Below are positions 24,672-35,017 of a DNA stretch of 64,000 nt, piece by piece. Made by a program: the position numbers and the translations under genes. The DNA is from Scopulibacillus daqui (lineage in GTDB: Bacteria; Bacillota; Bacilli; Bacillales; Sporolactobacillaceae), in NCBI RefSeq assembly GCF_016908855.1, contig NZ_JAFBER010000004.1, forward strand, positions 62,001 to 126,000. Reading direction: 5' to 3'. Numbering within the stretch: the stretch's first letter is position 1; each line of letters opens with the position of its first letter. The notes beneath the pieces are model-generated. The model was not told the DNA's origin. It saw only the letters and a list, made by a program, of their open reading frames with translations, and made no database searches.

Positions 24672-27098
24672 TTAGTTTCTCAAAACGGCACCGGCACGTT
24701 CTTGACATGCATTCAAAATATTCTCATGGACTTTATTGACTTCTTTATCCGTCAAGGTCTTATTAGGATCTAAATATTGTAAAGAGAAAGCCAGTGATTT
24801 TTTGCCTTCTTCTAAATGTTCGCCTTGATACACATCAAATAGTTTAATATCTATGAGCAATGAACCGCCGGCTTCTCTGATAATATCGTGAAGGTCGCCA
24901 GCCTGAACGCTCTCGTCAACCACCAGTGCGATATCCCTTGTAACCGATGGATAACGCGGCAAATCACGATAAGTTGTTTCCGGAACATTTTCCTCAAGCA
25001 GCGCTTGTAAATTAATTTCAAAGACATAGGTGTCATTTAAATCTTTTTCCTTTTGTACAGAAGGATGCAGCTGCCCTAAATAGCCGATAGCCGAACCATT
25101 TAACGAAATATCAGCCGTGCGGCCCGGATGCAAAAGATCACGTTCAGCAGGAGTAAATTTAACGTTATCCAAAACACCCAGTTTCTCAAACAAGCCTTCA
25201 AGTATTCCTTTGACAGAATAAAAATCAACAGGCTGCTGCCGGCCTTCCCAGCTTTGGATATTTTCCAGCCCAGTTAATGCACCTGCCGCATGTTCCGTTT
25301 CAAGCGGAAGATCTGTCAATGGCTTTTGTTTTGCTGTAAAAACTTTGCCTATTTCATATAATTTAAGATTCGGGATTTGCCGGTTCATATGATAACGAAC
25401 AACATCGAGCAATTCAGGAACAATGCTCATTCGAAGCGTGCTCCGTTCCTCGCTCATCGGCATGCTTAATTCAACAAGCTGATCCTCAGATTGGGCTTGA
25501 ATCGTTAGCTGCTGCGCTTTCTCTTTTGTTGTTAATGAATATGTGACCGCTTGATACAAACCAATACCTTCAAAATATCTTTGGACCATCCGGCGCTTCT
25601 TTTGGTAAGAAGTTAATTTTCCTCGGGTTGATTCGCCTTCAGGCAAAGTTGCTGGAACATGGTCGTACCCATAAATGCGCCCCGCTTCTTCAACAATATC
25701 TTCGGGGATTGTGACATCCGGCCGGCGGGGAGGCACTTCTACATGCAACATTTCTCCAGCTATATTTGCATTGAAATTGAGTCTTTGAAGCAATGATGCG
25801 ATTTCATCGGCTTCCAGCGTTGTTCCTAATACATCGTTAATTTTTGTCCATGGCATGTCAATTGTATGAGGCGCCACTTCTCTTTCACCTTGCTCAACGA
25901 TGCCTTTAAGAACTTTCGCCCCCGCAATGGACTGCATCAGTGCGGCTGCACGGTTAGCCGCAGGAACGACTCGGTTTCTATCTATACCTTTTTCATAACG
26001 CTGACTGGCATCTGTGCGCAATTGCAGTCTTGAAGATGTCCTTCTCACTGATAATGCGTCAAATACTGCCGCTTCTAACAAGACCGTTTGTGTTTCATCT
26101 GCTATTTCTGAATCAGCGCCGCCCATCACACCGGCAAGAGCAACAGGCTGTTTGCCGTTAGTAATAACGAGATCGCTTGATTGTAAAGTACGTTCTTCAT
26201 CATCAAGCGTTGTCATTTGTTCATTATCTTGAGCATAACGAACGAGAATTTGCTTTGAACCTAAATGATCATAATCAAACGCATGCAGCGGTTGACCGTA
26301 TTCGAGCAAGACATAGTTCGTAATATCAACAATGTTATTGATCGGACGGATTCCGGCCGCAATCAGCCTGTTTTGCATCCAGCGCGGCGAAGGTTCGATA
26401 CGAATATTCTCTATGACTCTCGCACCGTAATAGGGTGCGGCATCTGCCGCTTCAACAGAGACTTTGATCTTTTGTTCGGCTAATGTCTGATCTTCTTCTA
26501 CGGCTGGATCCGGAAGATTGACTGAACGATTTAAAATAGCAGCAACCTCATAAGCAACACCGATCATATTTAAACAATGGGCACTGTTAGGAAGAATATC
26601 CAATTCTAATACATAGTCATCCAAATTTAAGTAAGGGAGCGCATCTTCGCCAACGACAGCATCGTCTCCAAAGACATAGATCCCATTTTGATATTCTTTA
26701 GGCACAAGTTTGCCGTCAATGCCTAATTCTTCTAAAGAACAAATCATCCCTTCGGAAACTTCGCCCCGGAGCTTTGCTTTTTTAATTTTAAAATTCCCGG
26801 GCAAGACAGCGCCAACCTTGGCAACAGCCACTTTTTGTCCAGCGGCTACATTCGGAGCGCCGCAGACAATTTGCGCTTCCTCAGAACCTAAATCGACTTG
26901 GCAGACATTTAATTTATCAGCATTCGGATGCTGGCTGCAGCTTTTAACATAACCGACAACAACGTCTTTAATCCCCTCGCCAAGCTTGTGAACATGTTCA
27001 ACTTCGATGCCTGCTTTTGTAATTTTATCAGCTAACTCTTCAGGAGAGACACCGCTTAAATCTACGTAATCTTTTAACCAGTTATATGATACTAACAT
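24672..27098 (-). CDS. pheT: Phenylalanine--tRNA ligase beta subunit
   Basis: Large subunit of the alpha2-beta2 enzyme that charges tRNA-Phe. N-terminal tRNA-binding domain (about 40-150: VVGYVKSCSQHPNADKLNVCQVD), B3/B4 editing domain (about 205-400), B5 (about 405-475), catalytic-like B6/B7 and a C-terminal anticodon-binding FDX-ACB domain (PRYPSVTRDIALVVDE, about 711-808). Length 808 matches Bacillus. It follows pheS by 15 bases and shares its T-box control. Confidence 0.97.
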   Translation of the reverse strand: MLVSYNWLKDYVDLSGVSPEELADKITKAGIEVEHVHKLGEGIKDVVVGYVKSCSQHPNADKLNVCQVDLGSEEAQIVCGAPNVAAGQKVAVAKVGAVLPGNFKIKKAKLRGEVSEGMICSLEELGIDGKLVPKEYQNGIYVFGDDAVVGEDALPYLNLDDYVLELDILPNSAHCLNMIGVAYEVAAILNRSVNLPDPAVEEDQTLAEQKIKVSVEAADAAPYYGARVIENIRIEPSPRWMQNRLIAAGIRPINNIVDITNYVLLEYGQPLHAFDYDHLGSKQILVRYAQDNEQMTTLDDEERTLQSSDLVITNGKQPVALAGVMGGADSEIADETQTVLLEAAVFDALSVRRTSSRLQLRTDASQRYEKGIDRNRVVPAANRAAALMQSIAGAKVLKGIVEQGEREVAPHTIDMPWTKINDVLGTTLEADEIASLLQRLNFNANIAGEMLHVEVPPRRPDVTIPEDIVEEAGRIYGYDHVPATLPEGESTRGKLTSYQKKRRMVQRYFEGIGLYQAVTYSLTTKEKAQQLTIQAQSEDQLVELSMPMSEERSTLRMSIVPELLDVVRYHMNRQIPNLKLYEIGKVFTAKQKPLTDLPLETEHAAGALTGLENIQSWEGRQQPVDFYSVKGILEGLFEKLGVLDNVKFTPAERDLLHPGRTADISLNGSAIGYLGQLHPSVQKEKDLNDTYVFEINLQALLEENVPETTYRDLPRYPSVTRDIALVVDESVQAGDLHDIIREAGGSLLIDIKLFDVYQGEHLEEGKKSLAFSLQYLDPNKTLTDKEVNKVHENILNACQERAGAVLRN

Positions 27099-27113
27099 AA
27101 ATAATCCTCCCTC

Positions 27114-28148
27114 TTATGCACGCTTAAACTGTTTTAAGAAACGAACGTCATTGTTGTAGAAATGTCTGATATCATTAATGCCATATTTTAACATAGCGAT
27201 TCTTTCCGGACCCATGCCGAATGCAAATCCCGTATATACTTTCGGATCAAATCCGGACATTTCCAAAACATGAGGATGGACCATGCCGGCGCCAAGAATT
27301 TCAATCCAGCCTGTTTTCTTGCAAACGGAACAGCCGCTGCCGCTGCAATGGAAGCATGAGATATCCATTTCAACAGACGGCTCTGTAAAAGGAAAGTAAC
27401 TTGGGCGCAGGCGGATTTGCCGGTCTTCCCCAAACATTTCTTTGGCAAAAACGGTTAAAATGCCTTTTAAATCGCTGAGTCTGACATTTTTATCAACATA
27501 TAGTCCTTCGATTTGCATAAATTGGTGGGAGTGGGTAGCATCATCCGTGTCACGGCGGTAAACTTTCCCTGGGCAAATAATCTTAACCGGTCCCTTGCCT
27601 TTATGGGCCTCCATTACCCGTGCTTGGTTTGGCGATGTATGCGTCCGCAGCAATATTTCTTCTGTAATGTAAAAGGAATCTTGCATATCTCTTGCAGGAT
27701 GATCTTTTGGTAAATTCAAAGCTTCAAAGTTATAATAGTCATTTTCAACCTCAGGACCTTCAGCAATAGAAAAGCCTAAACCGATAAAGAGATCTTCAAT
27801 TTCTTCAATGACAGCGGTCAGCGGATGATGGTTGGCAGATTGAACCGGGCGGCCGGGAAGGGTGACGTCAATAGATTCCTCAGCAAGCTGCGCCTTGATT
27901 TTTTCTAACTCTAAATGTTCTTGTTTGTCTTTAATGGCTGACTCAATCGCTTCACGGACTTCATTGGCTAATTGCCCAATGACAGGCCTTTCTTCTTTGG
28001 ACAGTTTTCCCATCCCCCGTAAAACTTCAGTAATCGGCCCTTTTTTACCTAAATACTTGACGCGGAGATCTTGCAGCGATTTAAGATCTTCTGCACTGTT
28101 TACTTGTTCTAGCGCTTCATTTCTAAGCGATTCCAATTGTTCCTTCAT
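27114..28148 (-). CDS. pheS: Phenylalanine--tRNA ligase alpha subunit
   Basis: Catalytic class II subunit. An N-terminal coiled coil (1-90) binds tRNA; the catalytic core has [22 protein letters not shown] (motif 2 region), [29 protein letters not shown] and motif 3 [17 protein letters not shown] near residues 306-322. A Cys cluster [17 protein letters not shown] (about 265-281) is seen in Gram-positive PheS. Length 344 is normal. Ribosome site GGAGGAGG. First gene of pheST. Confidence 0.97.
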   Translation of the reverse strand: MKEQLESLRNEALEQVNSAEDLKSLQDLRVKYLGKKGPITEVLRGMGKLSKEERPVIGQLANEVREAIESAIKDKQEHLELEKIKAQLAEESIDVTLPGRPVQSANHHPLTAVIEEIEDLFIGLGFSIAEGPEVENDYYNFEALNLPKDHPARDMQDSFYITEEILLRTHTSPNQARVMEAHKGKGPVKIICPGKVYRRDTDDATHSHQFMQIEGLYVDKNVRLSDLKGILTVFAKEMFGEDRQIRLRPSYFPFTEPSVEMDISCFHCSGSGCSVCKKTGWIEILGAGMVHPHVLEMSGFDPKVYTGFAFGMGPERIAMLKYGINDIRHFYNNDVRFLKQFKRA

Positions 28149-28192
28149 TCATATCCTCCTCCAAAATCCAGCTTAAGCCAAATAATGACAAA

Positions 28193-28443
28193 TAAAAAAG
28201 CCTCATCCCAAAAAGGGACGAAGCATCGCGGTACCACCCTTGTTAGCAAAGACAGCGGTGTCTTTACTCACTTATCATGATAACGGCTGTCGCCGGTTTA
28301 TCCTTTGAGATAACAGCTCCAGAGTGAATTCGCTATGTTCTACCATAGACACGCTTCCAGTCTTTGGCGCATCCTCCCTATATGGCGGTGCATAGGTACT
28401 ACTCTCTTTCATAGCATTCGTTCGATAATTTTTTTCATATATA
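28193..28443 (-). promoter_or_regulatory. T-box leader of pheST (Phe)
   Basis: Minus-strand leader with the T-box AAGGGTGGTACCGCG at about 28227-28241, then the terminator GTCCCTTTTTGGGAT ending in T6. The TGGT bulge pairs with an ACCA tRNA end, right for tRNA-Phe. The specifier lies in GCGAATTCACTCTGG, reading TTC. Uncharged tRNA-Phe should favour read-through. No gene lies in this 339-base interval; a minus-strand frame at 28275-28478 is an accident inside the leader. Confidence 0.95.
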
Positions 28444-28449
28444 TTTGAC

Positions 28450-28478
28450 ATTATAAAAGAGATTTCTGCGACATGCAA
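28450..28478 (-). promoter_or_regulatory. Sigma-A promoter of pheST
   Basis: Minus strand TTGCAT, 17 bases, TATAAT, directly upstream of the T-box leader. Confidence 0.85.
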
Positions 28479-28487
28479 GCCTATTAG

Positions 28488-29258
28488 CTACTCGCGTTCA
28501 AAACCGCGAAGCCAATACATTAAAATGCCTGAAGCCACAGCAACGTTAAGAGATTCCGCATTCCCGTAAATCGGAATTTTCACATTGACATCTGTCAACG
28601 ATAACAGATCCTCCGAAACACCGTTTCCCTCATTTCCCATTAATAATGCGAAAGCCTGGACAGCGCGGGGCGTATAGCTTAATTCTTGACCATTTAAAGC
28701 CGTTCCATACACTTGGATACTCTTCTCCTTCATTTGCTTGATGACATCTGTCAAGTCAACGGCGGCAGAGGGAAGATGAAAGTGCGATCCTTGAGCCGCC
28801 CTTAATGTTTTCTCATTATAAAGGTCTGCACACCCTTTTCCCAAAAATATGCCATCCAAACCGCAGGCATCTGCCGTCCGTATGATTGTCCCGAGATTTC
28901 CTGGATCCTGAATACTGTCTAAGAGCAGATACCTGCCTCTTTCCGTTATGTCAACACGTTGATCCGGCATTTTACAAACGGCTATCACGCCTTGGGGTGA
29001 TTCAGTTTGGGAAAGCTCTTGAAACAATTGATGCGGTACACTGTATTCTTCAACTTCCGCTGTTATATTGACATTTTCTTTTTGAAAATGCTCATCATAA
29101 ATCACAGCCTGAACTCTCGAAGGCACTTTTAATGCTTCTTCCAGCAAATGGAGACCTTCAATTAAATATAGGCCGTATTCATCACGCCACTTTTTTTTAT
29201 GGCATTTTTTCCATTTTTTGATCTTTTGATTTTGCGACGATTCAATCCGTTTTACCAT
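28488..29258 (-). CDS. TrmH/SpoU-family RNA 2'-O-methyltransferase (YsgA-like)
   Basis: SPOUT-fold enzyme using S-adenosylmethionine to methylate rRNA or tRNA; substrate unknown. N-terminal substrate-binding part (MVKRIESSQNQKIKKWKKC...EYGLYLIEGLHLLEEAL), then the SpoU domain with LLLDSIQDPGNLGTIIRTADA, ALLMGNEGNGVSEDLL and SLNVAVASGILMYWL, which form the knotted SAM site. Length 256 (B. subtilis YsgA 248). Located beside pheS and sspI as in B. subtilis. Ribosome site AGGAGTCG. Confidence 0.9.
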   Translation of the reverse strand: MVKRIESSQNQKIKKWKKCHKKKWRDEYGLYLIEGLHLLEEALKVPSRVQAVIYDEHFQKENVNITAEVEEYSVPHQLFQELSQTESPQGVIAVCKMPDQRVDITERGRYLLLDSIQDPGNLGTIIRTADACGLDGIFLGKGCADLYNEKTLRAAQGSHFHLPSAAVDLTDVIKQMKEKSIQVYGTALNGQELSYTPRAVQAFALLMGNEGNGVSEDLLSLTDVNVKIPIYGNAESLNVAVASGILMYWLRGFERE

Positions 29259-29346
29259 TTTGCGACTCCTTTAGAAAAACTCTTATCTTCTTACATAATT
29301 CTTTTATTTTAATCAATACTAATACAAAAAGTAAAGGAGTTGTATT

Positions 29347-29550
29347 ATGGATATTAATATTAGAAAGGCCATTAAACATAATATTGCCGATAACGACAAA
29401 TCTCAATTAAGAGAAACAATTGTAGACGCTATTCAAGATGGCCAAGAAAAAATGCTTCCCGGTCTTGGTGTACTCTTCGAAATCATTTGGCAGGAGTCTG
29501 ATGAACAGCAAAAAAATATGATGGTTGACAATTTAGCTAAAGGTGTATGA
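29347..29550 (+). CDS. sspI: Small acid-soluble spore protein I
   Basis: Minor SASP made in the forespore and packaged in the spore core. The 67-residue sequence starts [17 protein letters not shown] and contains [14 protein letters not shown], the SspI hallmark; B. subtilis SspI is 71 residues. Ribosome site AAAGGAG. It is transcribed alone, divergently from the methyltransferase and with its own terminator. A sigma-G promoter is expected; CAATACTAAT upstream could be a -10, but I could not find a convincing -35. Confidence 0.93.
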   Translation: MDINIRKAIKHNIADNDKSQLRETIVDAIQDGQEKMLPGLGVLFEIIWQESDEQQKNMMVDNLAKGV

Positions 29551-29567
29551 AAATTTCAAATAACTGT

Positions 29568-29606
29568 AAAAACAGCCTGATCAGAATAGTGATCAGGCTG
29601 TTTTAA
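29568..29606 (+). terminator. Terminator between sspI and the M42 peptidase gene
   Basis: Perfect 15-bp stem AAAACAGCCTGATCA / TGATCAGGCTGTTTT between converging genes. Confidence 0.9.
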
Positions 29607-29623
29607 TAAGTTAACATCTATTT

Positions 29624-30712
29624 CTATGATTCAAAAGTGATTTCTTTAACTTTTTCTTCATCCAGCCCTTTAATGATTTCCACAAGAATTTTAACCGCAT
29701 TTTCATAATCATCACGGTGGATGATCGAAGCGTGGGAATGGATGTATCTGGTTGCGATTGTAATCGACAGACTCGGCACGCCGTTTGCGGTTAAATGAAT
29801 CTTGCCTGCATCAGTGCCGCCGCCCGCTGTTGTGTCTAATTGATACGGGATATTATGTTTATCCGCTGTTTCAACGACATAATCACGAAGACCTTTATGT
29901 GTCACGATAGAGGCATCGTACATAATGATTTGCGGACCTTCACCGATCTTAGCAATGGCTTCTTTTTCGCTAATGCCCGGCGTATCTCCCGGAATGCCTG
30001 TATCAACAGCAATGCCGATGTCCGGTTGAATCTTGTGCGCAGACGTTGTCGCACCGCGAAGGCCGACTTCTTCTTGAACGGTGCCGACGCCGTAAACAAT
30101 ATTTGGATGGTCAACACCTTTTAATTGTTTTAAGACGTCAATAGCAATCGCACAGCCAATCCTATTATCCCAAGCTTTTGCCATTAAGTATTTTGGATTT
30201 TTCATGATTGTAAAGTCGCAGACCGGCACGACAAAATCTCCCGGCCTTACGCCGAATTTAAGCGCTTCTTCTTTATTGGCGACACCGATGTCAATGAACA
30301 TATCCTTAACTTTAACAGGCTTTTTGCGGGCCTCAGCAGGTAAAATATGCGGCGGTTTGGAACCAATAACCCCTGGCACCCCGCCTTCCTTTGTCATCAC
30401 TGTGACACGCTGAGCGAGCATGACCTGCTCCCACCATCCGCCGACAGTTTGAAAACGCAGAAATCCATTGTCATCAATTTGCGTGACCATGAAACCGATT
30501 TCATCCAAGTGTCCGGCCACCATGATTTTCGGGCCATTGGCGCTGCCTTTTTTGACAGCAATAAGGCTGCCCAGATTATCATATTGAATGTCATCAGCAT
30601 AAGGTTCTATGTATTTCTTCATGATTTCACGAGGCTCACGTTCATTGCCTGAGACACCTTTAGCATCTGTTAAGTCTTTTAACATCTGCAGCGTTTGATC
30701 TAATTCAGTCAT
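29624..30712 (-). CDS. M42-family metallo-aminopeptidase (YsdC-like)
   Basis: Cytoplasmic dinuclear-metal aminopeptidase of the glutamyl/TET type. Metal and catalytic residues sit in [33 protein letters not shown] (the Glu-Glu pair), [12 protein letters not shown] and [16 protein letters not shown] at 30712 has AAGGAGGAC eight bases upstream and gives 362 residues (B. subtilis YsdC 361); the open frame to 30772 is spurious. It lies ten bases... in practice directly downstream of the dUTPase gene, with about 69 bases between them. Confidence 0.92.
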   Translation of the reverse strand: MTELDQTLQMLKDLTDAKGVSGNEREPREIMKKYIEPYADDIQYDNLGSLIAVKKGSANGPKIMVAGHLDEIGFMVTQIDDNGFLRFQTVGGWWEQVMLAQRVTVMTKEGGVPGVIGSKPPHILPAEARKKPVKVKDMFIDIGVANKEEALKFGVRPGDFVVPVCDFTIMKNPKYLMAKAWDNRIGCAIAIDVLKQLKGVDHPNIVYGVGTVQEEVGLRGATTSAHKIQPDIGIAVDTGIPGDTPGISEKEAIAKIGEGPQIIMYDASIVTHKGLRDYVVETADKHNIPYQLDTTAGGGTDAGKIHLTANGVPSLSITIATRYIHSHASIIHRDDYENAVKILVEIIKGLDEEKVKEITFES

Positions 30713-30781
30713 TGTCCTGTCCTCCTTAACTTTTATTAAACTCATTATACTGAATTTCATTTTTTGCCACAATCGTTTTGG

Positions 30782-31288
30782 CTAATAGCTCGACTGCTGG
30801 CGTTCATGATTAATTTGATTCTTTTTAAAATAAGCGTCTATCATATCATTTGAAGAAAATCCAAGCACTATACCTAAACTTAAGTATTCGTTGTAGAGTT
30901 CTTGATAATGGTCTTGGGTTATCTCTTCGCTCAAGCGATTGATCTTTTCGATTACCGCGTGAAAATGTTCAGTTAAACTGCCGCGGCTGATTTGCTTAAA
31001 TTGTTGAATCAGCTGTTCAACATGATTAAATTCCAGGTCAAGGCCTATCGAAAGCAAGAAATGTACGCCGTCTACATACTCTTCTAAAATAACCTCTTCC
31101 TCTGAAGCCGGCTTAACGCTCCAAAATTTAAAGCATCTTGTTTCATTGGCTAATTCGCCCACTTCGACATAAAAGGCCAGAAGCTTATCTTTTAATAAAT
31201 CCTTTGTCTTCAGATTATGGTTTTCTAAAATTCTATCGTCAAGCATTCTCTGTTCTTTAAATAGTCTTGTCAGCTGTTCTACATTCAT
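30782..31288 (-). CDS. Dimeric all-alpha dUTPase (MazG-like dUTP diphosphatase)
   Basis: Hydrolyses dUTP to dUMP, limiting uracil in DNA and feeding thymidylate synthesis. It belongs to the dimeric MazG-like type, not the trimeric beta type: the metal-binding acidic motifs are EVGELANETRCFKFW (ExxE) and ILEEYVDGVHFLLSIGL (ExxxD). ATG at 31288 follows TAGGAGGGA; 168 residues. It occupies the place between the M42 peptidase and rplT where B. subtilis carries ysdB and ysdA. Confidence 0.85.
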   Translation of the reverse strand: MNVEQLTRLFKEQRMLDDRILENHNLKTKDLLKDKLLAFYVEVGELANETRCFKFWSVKPASEEEVILEEYVDGVHFLLSIGLDLEFNHVEQLIQQFKQISRGSLTEHFHAVIEKINRLSEEITQDHYQELYNEYLSLGIVLGFSSNDMIDAYFKKNQINHERQQSSY

Positions 31289-31506
31289 GGTGTTCCCTCC
31301 TATTTTTGCGGTAAATGAAATGATAGCATGGCAAAACTCCCTGCTGAGGCCGTCATTACGGGATGGTGTCTGGATTGAAGCCGTTCTGTGACTTTTGCGT
31401 GCATTCAAACGCTATAAAAAATACCTTATGCTGAATGAACATGGGATCGTTCGTTTTCGGATTGATTGACAATAATAAGCGGCTTAAAGAAGAGGAATGC
31501 GCTAAA

Positions 31507-31542
31507 GAAAAAAGGATCATCCATAATGATGATCCTCTTTAT
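31507..31542 (-). terminator. Terminator of infC-rpmI-rplT
   Basis: Hairpin AAAGGATCATC / GATGATCCTCTTT with loop CATAAT, ending at the rplT stop and followed on the minus strand by T6. Confidence 0.88.
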
Positions 31543-31901
31543 TATTTATTAACGGCTTCTTTTGCTTTTGCAGCTAACTCAGCAAATGCTTTTTCATCGT
31601 TAACAGCTAGATCTGCAAGCATTTTACGGTTAACATCGATGCCGGAAACTTTCAATCCATGCATCATGCGGCTGTAAGAAATACCGTTCATGCGAGCTGC
31701 CGCATTAATACGCGCGATCCAAAGTTTGCGGAAATCACGTTTTCTTTGACGACGATCTCTGTACGCATATTGTAATGATTTAAAAACTTGTTGTTGTGCA
31801 ACTTTAAATAATTTATGTTTAGAACCGTAATAACCTTTTGCAAGTTTTAAAACTTTTTTACGTCTGCGACGAGTGACATAACCGCCTTTTACTCTTGCCA
31901 T
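31542..31901 (-). CDS. rplT: Large ribosomal subunit protein bL20
   Basis: 23S rRNA-binding protein needed for early 50S assembly, and in Bacillus the repressor of its own operon through the leader RNA. Sequence [26 protein letters not shown] and [25 protein letters not shown] are signature L20. Length 119 exactly as usual. Last gene of infC-rpmI-rplT. Confidence 0.98.
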   Translation of the reverse strand: MARVKGGYVTRRRRKKVLKLAKGYYGSKHKLFKVAQQQVFKSLQYAYRDRRQRKRDFRKLWIARINAAARMNGISYSRMMHGLKVSGIDVNRKMLADLAVNDEKAFAELAAKAKEAVNK

Positions 31902-31996
31902 AATACTACCTCCTAGTATATCTTGTAATTTCCTAAGTTGTCATTATCAGCCTGCTCAAAAAGTCTTGCTGTCCCTTTTTGAACACGTTCTTTCAT

Positions 31997-32185
31997 TTAG
32001 ATAAGCTTGCTGATGCGCTTTTGATCCGCACTTGAAACCATTGCGCTTTTGCGAAGCTTGCGTTTTTGTTTTTGAGTTTTATGCTTAAACAAGTGGCTAG
32101 TGTAAGCATGGCTGCGTTTTAATTTACCTGAACCTGTCTTTTTAAAACGTTTTGCAGCACCTTTGTGGGTTTTCATTTTTGGCAT
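31997..32185 (-). CDS. rpmI: Large ribosomal subunit protein bL35
   Basis: Small basic 50S protein. [28 protein letters not shown] is the standard bL35 start; the ATG at 32185 follows ACAGGAGGAATT, and the 15 residues readable upstream are not part of the family. Length 62, slightly shorter than the usual 64-66 at the C-terminus (ends RISKLI). Between infC and rplT. Confidence 0.97.
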   Translation of the reverse strand: MPKMKTHKGAAKRFKKTGSGKLKRSHAYTSHLFKHKTQKQKRKLRKSAMVSSADQKRISKLI

Positions 32186-32207
32186 GATAATTCCTCCTGT
32201 CAGCTTC

Positions 32208-32723
32208 TTATTTTTCGCCTTTTGGTGCAAGGACTAGGAACATACTGCGGCCTTCCATCTTCGGCTTCGCTTCAATGACACCGTATTCCTCGCATTCCTT
32301 GGCAAGGCGTTCTAATACTTCTTTTCCAAGATCAGAATGAGTAATTGCACGGCCGCGGAAACGAATGGATGCTTTTACTTTATCGCCTTTTTTAAGGAAC
32401 TTCTGAGCATTGCGAAGCTTAGTATTGAAATCGTGCTCTTCAATGTTGGGACTTAAGCGAATTTCTTTAACATTGATGATCTTTTGCTTCTTACGGGCTT
32501 CTTTATCTTTCTTTTGCTGTTCATAGCGATATTTCCCGTAGTCCATAATCCGGCAAACCGGGGGCTTGGCATTCGGCGCCACCATGACAAGATCAAGGTT
32601 GACATTCCTGGCCATATCCAATGCTTCACGCTTTGATTTAATGCCGATCTGTTCACCGTTTTGGTCAATAAGACGGACTTGGCTAGCGCGAATCCCCTCG
32701 TTAACAATCATATCCTTGCTAAT
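32208..32723 (-). CDS. infC: Translation initiation factor IF-3 (ATT start)
   Basis: Binds the 30S subunit and rejects non-AUG starts and incorrect initiator tRNA. N-domain (to about residue 80: [24 protein letters not shown]), linker with [21 protein letters not shown], and C-domain ([18 protein letters not shown]). The first ATG (32711) has no ribosome site; four codons upstream an ATT at 32723 follows GGAGGTGG and gives I-S-K-D-M-I-V-N-E, aligned with the known ATT-initiated B. subtilis gene. 171 residues. A rare start is the known basis of IF3 autoregulation. Confidence 0.95.
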   Translation of the reverse strand: MSKDMIVNEGIRASQVRLIDQNGEQIGIKSKREALDMARNVNLDLVMVAPNAKPPVCRIMDYGKYRYEQQKKDKEARKKQKIINVKEIRLSPNIEEHDFNTKLRNAQKFLKKGDKVKASIRFRGRAITHSDLGKEVLERLAKECEEYGVIEAKPKMEGRSMFLVLAPKGEK

Positions 32724-32796
32724 ATTGAGCCACCTCCAAATGTTTATTAAAAGTGCGTTAGAAATGAGCAGTAAGGCACCGACCTAACTTATTCAT

Positions 32797-32930
32797 TAAA
32801 AAAGTGCGGGCATACTCATACGCCCACACTTGTTTCATTACATTCCATACTCAAACCTGCCAACTGCCTTAAAGCGTCGATCAGGTGAGAAGCCGGGCGC
32901 TTCTTCTTTTGCTCGATTTATCCACTTTCT
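32797..32930 (-). promoter_or_regulatory. Ribosomal protein L20 leader with terminator
   Basis: Minus-strand leader of infC contains the L20-binding elements: GGCTTCTCACCTGATCGACG, GTTGGCAGGTTTGAGTATGG, and the final hairpin AGTGTGGGCGTATGAGTATG / CCCGCACT followed by T6 (32797-32830). L20 binding is known to promote termination in this leader class. It explains most of the 322-base gap between thrS and infC. Confidence 0.92.
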
Positions 32931-32936
32931 TTATAC

Positions 32937-32965
32937 ACTATATCATTATTTATTAACATGTGCAA
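32937..32965 (-). promoter_or_regulatory. Sigma-A promoter of infC-rpmI-rplT
   Basis: Minus strand TTGCAC, 17 bases, TATAGT, immediately before the L20 leader. Confidence 0.8.
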
Positions 32966-33045
32966 GTTCTCTTGAACATCCTATATAACGATACACTAAA
33001 ATAAAATGAACTTCAAGTCCTCAAAAGAAAAAATCAAGCTTTATT

Positions 33046-34980
33046 TTATTCATGGTTTTTGACGGCTTTTTCTAAGCGGTCAATAAAAGCATTAACGGCG
33101 ATAGACTCTGAACTTTTTTCACCATAACGGCGGACATTGACGCTGTCCGTTTCAATTTCTTGATCGCCGACAACCAGCATATAAGGAATTTTTTGTGTTT
33201 GGGCTTCACGAATTTTATAACCGATCTTTTCATCGCGCTCATCAACCTCAACACGAATGTTATGCCGGCGAAGCTGACCGGCCACTTGATTGGCATAATC
33301 GTGATGAACCGATGCTACAGGAATAACTTTGGCTTGAACCGGCGCAAGCCAAGTCGGAAAAGCGCCTTTGTACTGTTCAATAAGGAAAGCGACAAAGCGT
33401 TCCATCGTTGAAACAACGCCTCGGTGGATGACAACCGGACGATGTTCTTTGCCGTCTTCACCGATATAAGACAAATCGAAGCGTTCCGGCAAATGGAAGT
33501 CAAGCTGTACAGTGGATAAAGTTTCATCTTTTCCTAATGCTGTTTTGACTTGAACATCAAGCTTAGGTCCGTAAAATGCCGCTTCACCTTCCGCTTCCAC
33601 GTAGTCAAGTCCAAGAGCATCCATAGCTCCTTTTAGCATGCCTTGTGCTTTTTCCCACATGTCATCTTTGTCCACATATTTTTCTTTGTTTTCAGGATCA
33701 CGGTAAGACAAGCGGAAATAATAATCTTCAATGCCGAAGTCTTTATAAACTTTCTGGATAAGTTTGACGACATTGGTGAATTCCTCTTGAATTTGATCTG
33801 GACGGCAGAAAATATGAGCATCATTCAGCGTCATAGAACGTACACGCTGCAGCCCGGCAAGCGCACCTGACATTTCATAGCGGAACATAGTGCCAAGCTC
33901 GGCAATCCGTACCGGCAGATTGCGGTAACTATGCAATTCATGCTTATAAACCATCATATGATGCGGGCAGTTCATCGGTCTCAGTACAAGTTCTTCGTTA
34001 TCAATTTTCATCGGCGGATACATATCATCCTGATAATGATCCCAGTGGCCGCTTGTTTTATATAAATCTACACTGGCTAAATGGGAAGTATAGACATGTT
34101 TATATCCGCAGGCTGTTTCCAGATCAACGATGTAACGCTCAATTATTCTGCGGATTGTTGCTCCCTTAGGAAGCCAAATCGGCAAGCCTTGTCCAATTTC
34201 TTGTGATATTGTAAAGAGATCGAGCTGTTTGCCAAGTTTGCGGTGATCGCGTTCTTTCCTTTCTTCAAGCACTTGCAAATGATTTTCAAGCTGGCTTTTC
34301 TTAGGAAACGCTGTACCGTAAACCCTTTGCAGCATTTTATTATTGCTGTCTCCGCGCCAATAAGCACCGGCGACGCTCAGCAATTTGAAAGCTTTTATTT
34401 TACCTGTTGAAGGGAGGTGAGGTCCGCGGCATAAATCGAAAAATTCACCTTGCTCATAAATGGTCACCGTCTCTCCTTCAGGAATATCCTCAAGCAGTTC
34501 AAGCTTAAGATCATCACCGATTTCTTCAAAACGGCGCTTAGCCTCTTCTCGCGAAACTACGTGACGCTTAATTTCGAAGTTTTGATCAATAATTTTTTGC
34601 ATTTCTTTTTCAATGCGCTTAAGATCCTCCGGACCGATCGCCTCTTCCATGTCTATGTCATAATAGAAGCCCTCTTCAATAACCGGACCGACTCCGAGCT
34701 TAACATGATCATACAAACGTTTAATCGCTTGGGCCATAACATGCGTCGTTGTATGACGAAGGATTTCTATACCTTCAGGATCATCAAGCTTCAAAATTTC
34801 AATCTTGCCGTCTGTTGTCAGTTCTCTTCGCAAATCAACGGGCTCACCGTTAAATTTGCCAGCGATGGCTTGCTTTTTTAAACTTGAGCTAATAGAACCG
34901 GCAATCTCTTCTGTTGTTGTATTTTTTGGAAACTCCTTGATATTGCCGTCTGGAAAAGTTATTTTAATCATTTCAGCCAC
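33046..34980 (-). CDS. thrS: Threonine--tRNA ligase
   Basis: Charges tRNA-Thr and edits Ser-tRNA-Thr. Domains: TGS (about 1-65), editing domain with the [15 protein letters not shown] zinc-like motif, class II core with [20 protein letters not shown] (zinc ligands Cys and His) and [15 protein letters not shown] (motif 3), and C-terminal anticodon domain. The start is GTG at 34980 (product [12 protein letters not shown]), eight bases after GGAG and aligned with B. subtilis MSDMVKITFPDG; 644 residues. The longer frame runs into the T-box terminator. Confidence 0.96.
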   Translation of the reverse strand: MAEMIKITFPDGNIKEFPKNTTTEEIAGSISSSLKKQAIAGKFNGEPVDLRRELTTDGKIEILKLDDPEGIEILRHTTTHVMAQAIKRLYDHVKLGVGPVIEEGFYYDIDMEEAIGPEDLKRIEKEMQKIIDQNFEIKRHVVSREEAKRRFEEIGDDLKLELLEDIPEGETVTIYEQGEFFDLCRGPHLPSTGKIKAFKLLSVAGAYWRGDSNNKMLQRVYGTAFPKKSQLENHLQVLEERKERDHRKLGKQLDLFTISQEIGQGLPIWLPKGATIRRIIERYIVDLETACGYKHVYTSHLASVDLYKTSGHWDHYQDDMYPPMKIDNEELVLRPMNCPHHMMVYKHELHSYRNLPVRIAELGTMFRYEMSGALAGLQRVRSMTLNDAHIFCRPDQIQEEFTNVVKLIQKVYKDFGIEDYYFRLSYRDPENKEKYVDKDDMWEKAQGMLKGAMDALGLDYVEAEGEAAFYGPKLDVQVKTALGKDETLSTVQLDFHLPERFDLSYIGEDGKEHRPVVIHRGVVSTMERFVAFLIEQYKGAFPTWLAPVQAKVIPVASVHHDYANQVAGQLRRHNIRVEVDERDEKIGYKIREAQTQKIPYMLVVGDQEIETDSVNVRRYGEKSSESIAVNAFIDRLEKAVKNHE

Positions 34981-35017
34981 TATTATCACTCCATTCTTCA
35001 TACTTGCCATGATAAAA

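Noticed and set aside
28275-28478. 67-codon minus-strand frame
   Set aside because: It lies entirely in the pheS T-box leader and promoter and has no ribosome site.
31435-31677. 80-codon plus-strand frame starting MNMGSFVFGLIDNN
   Set aside because: Most of it is antisense to rplT and its terminator. The first 25 codons look protein-like but have no ribosome site.
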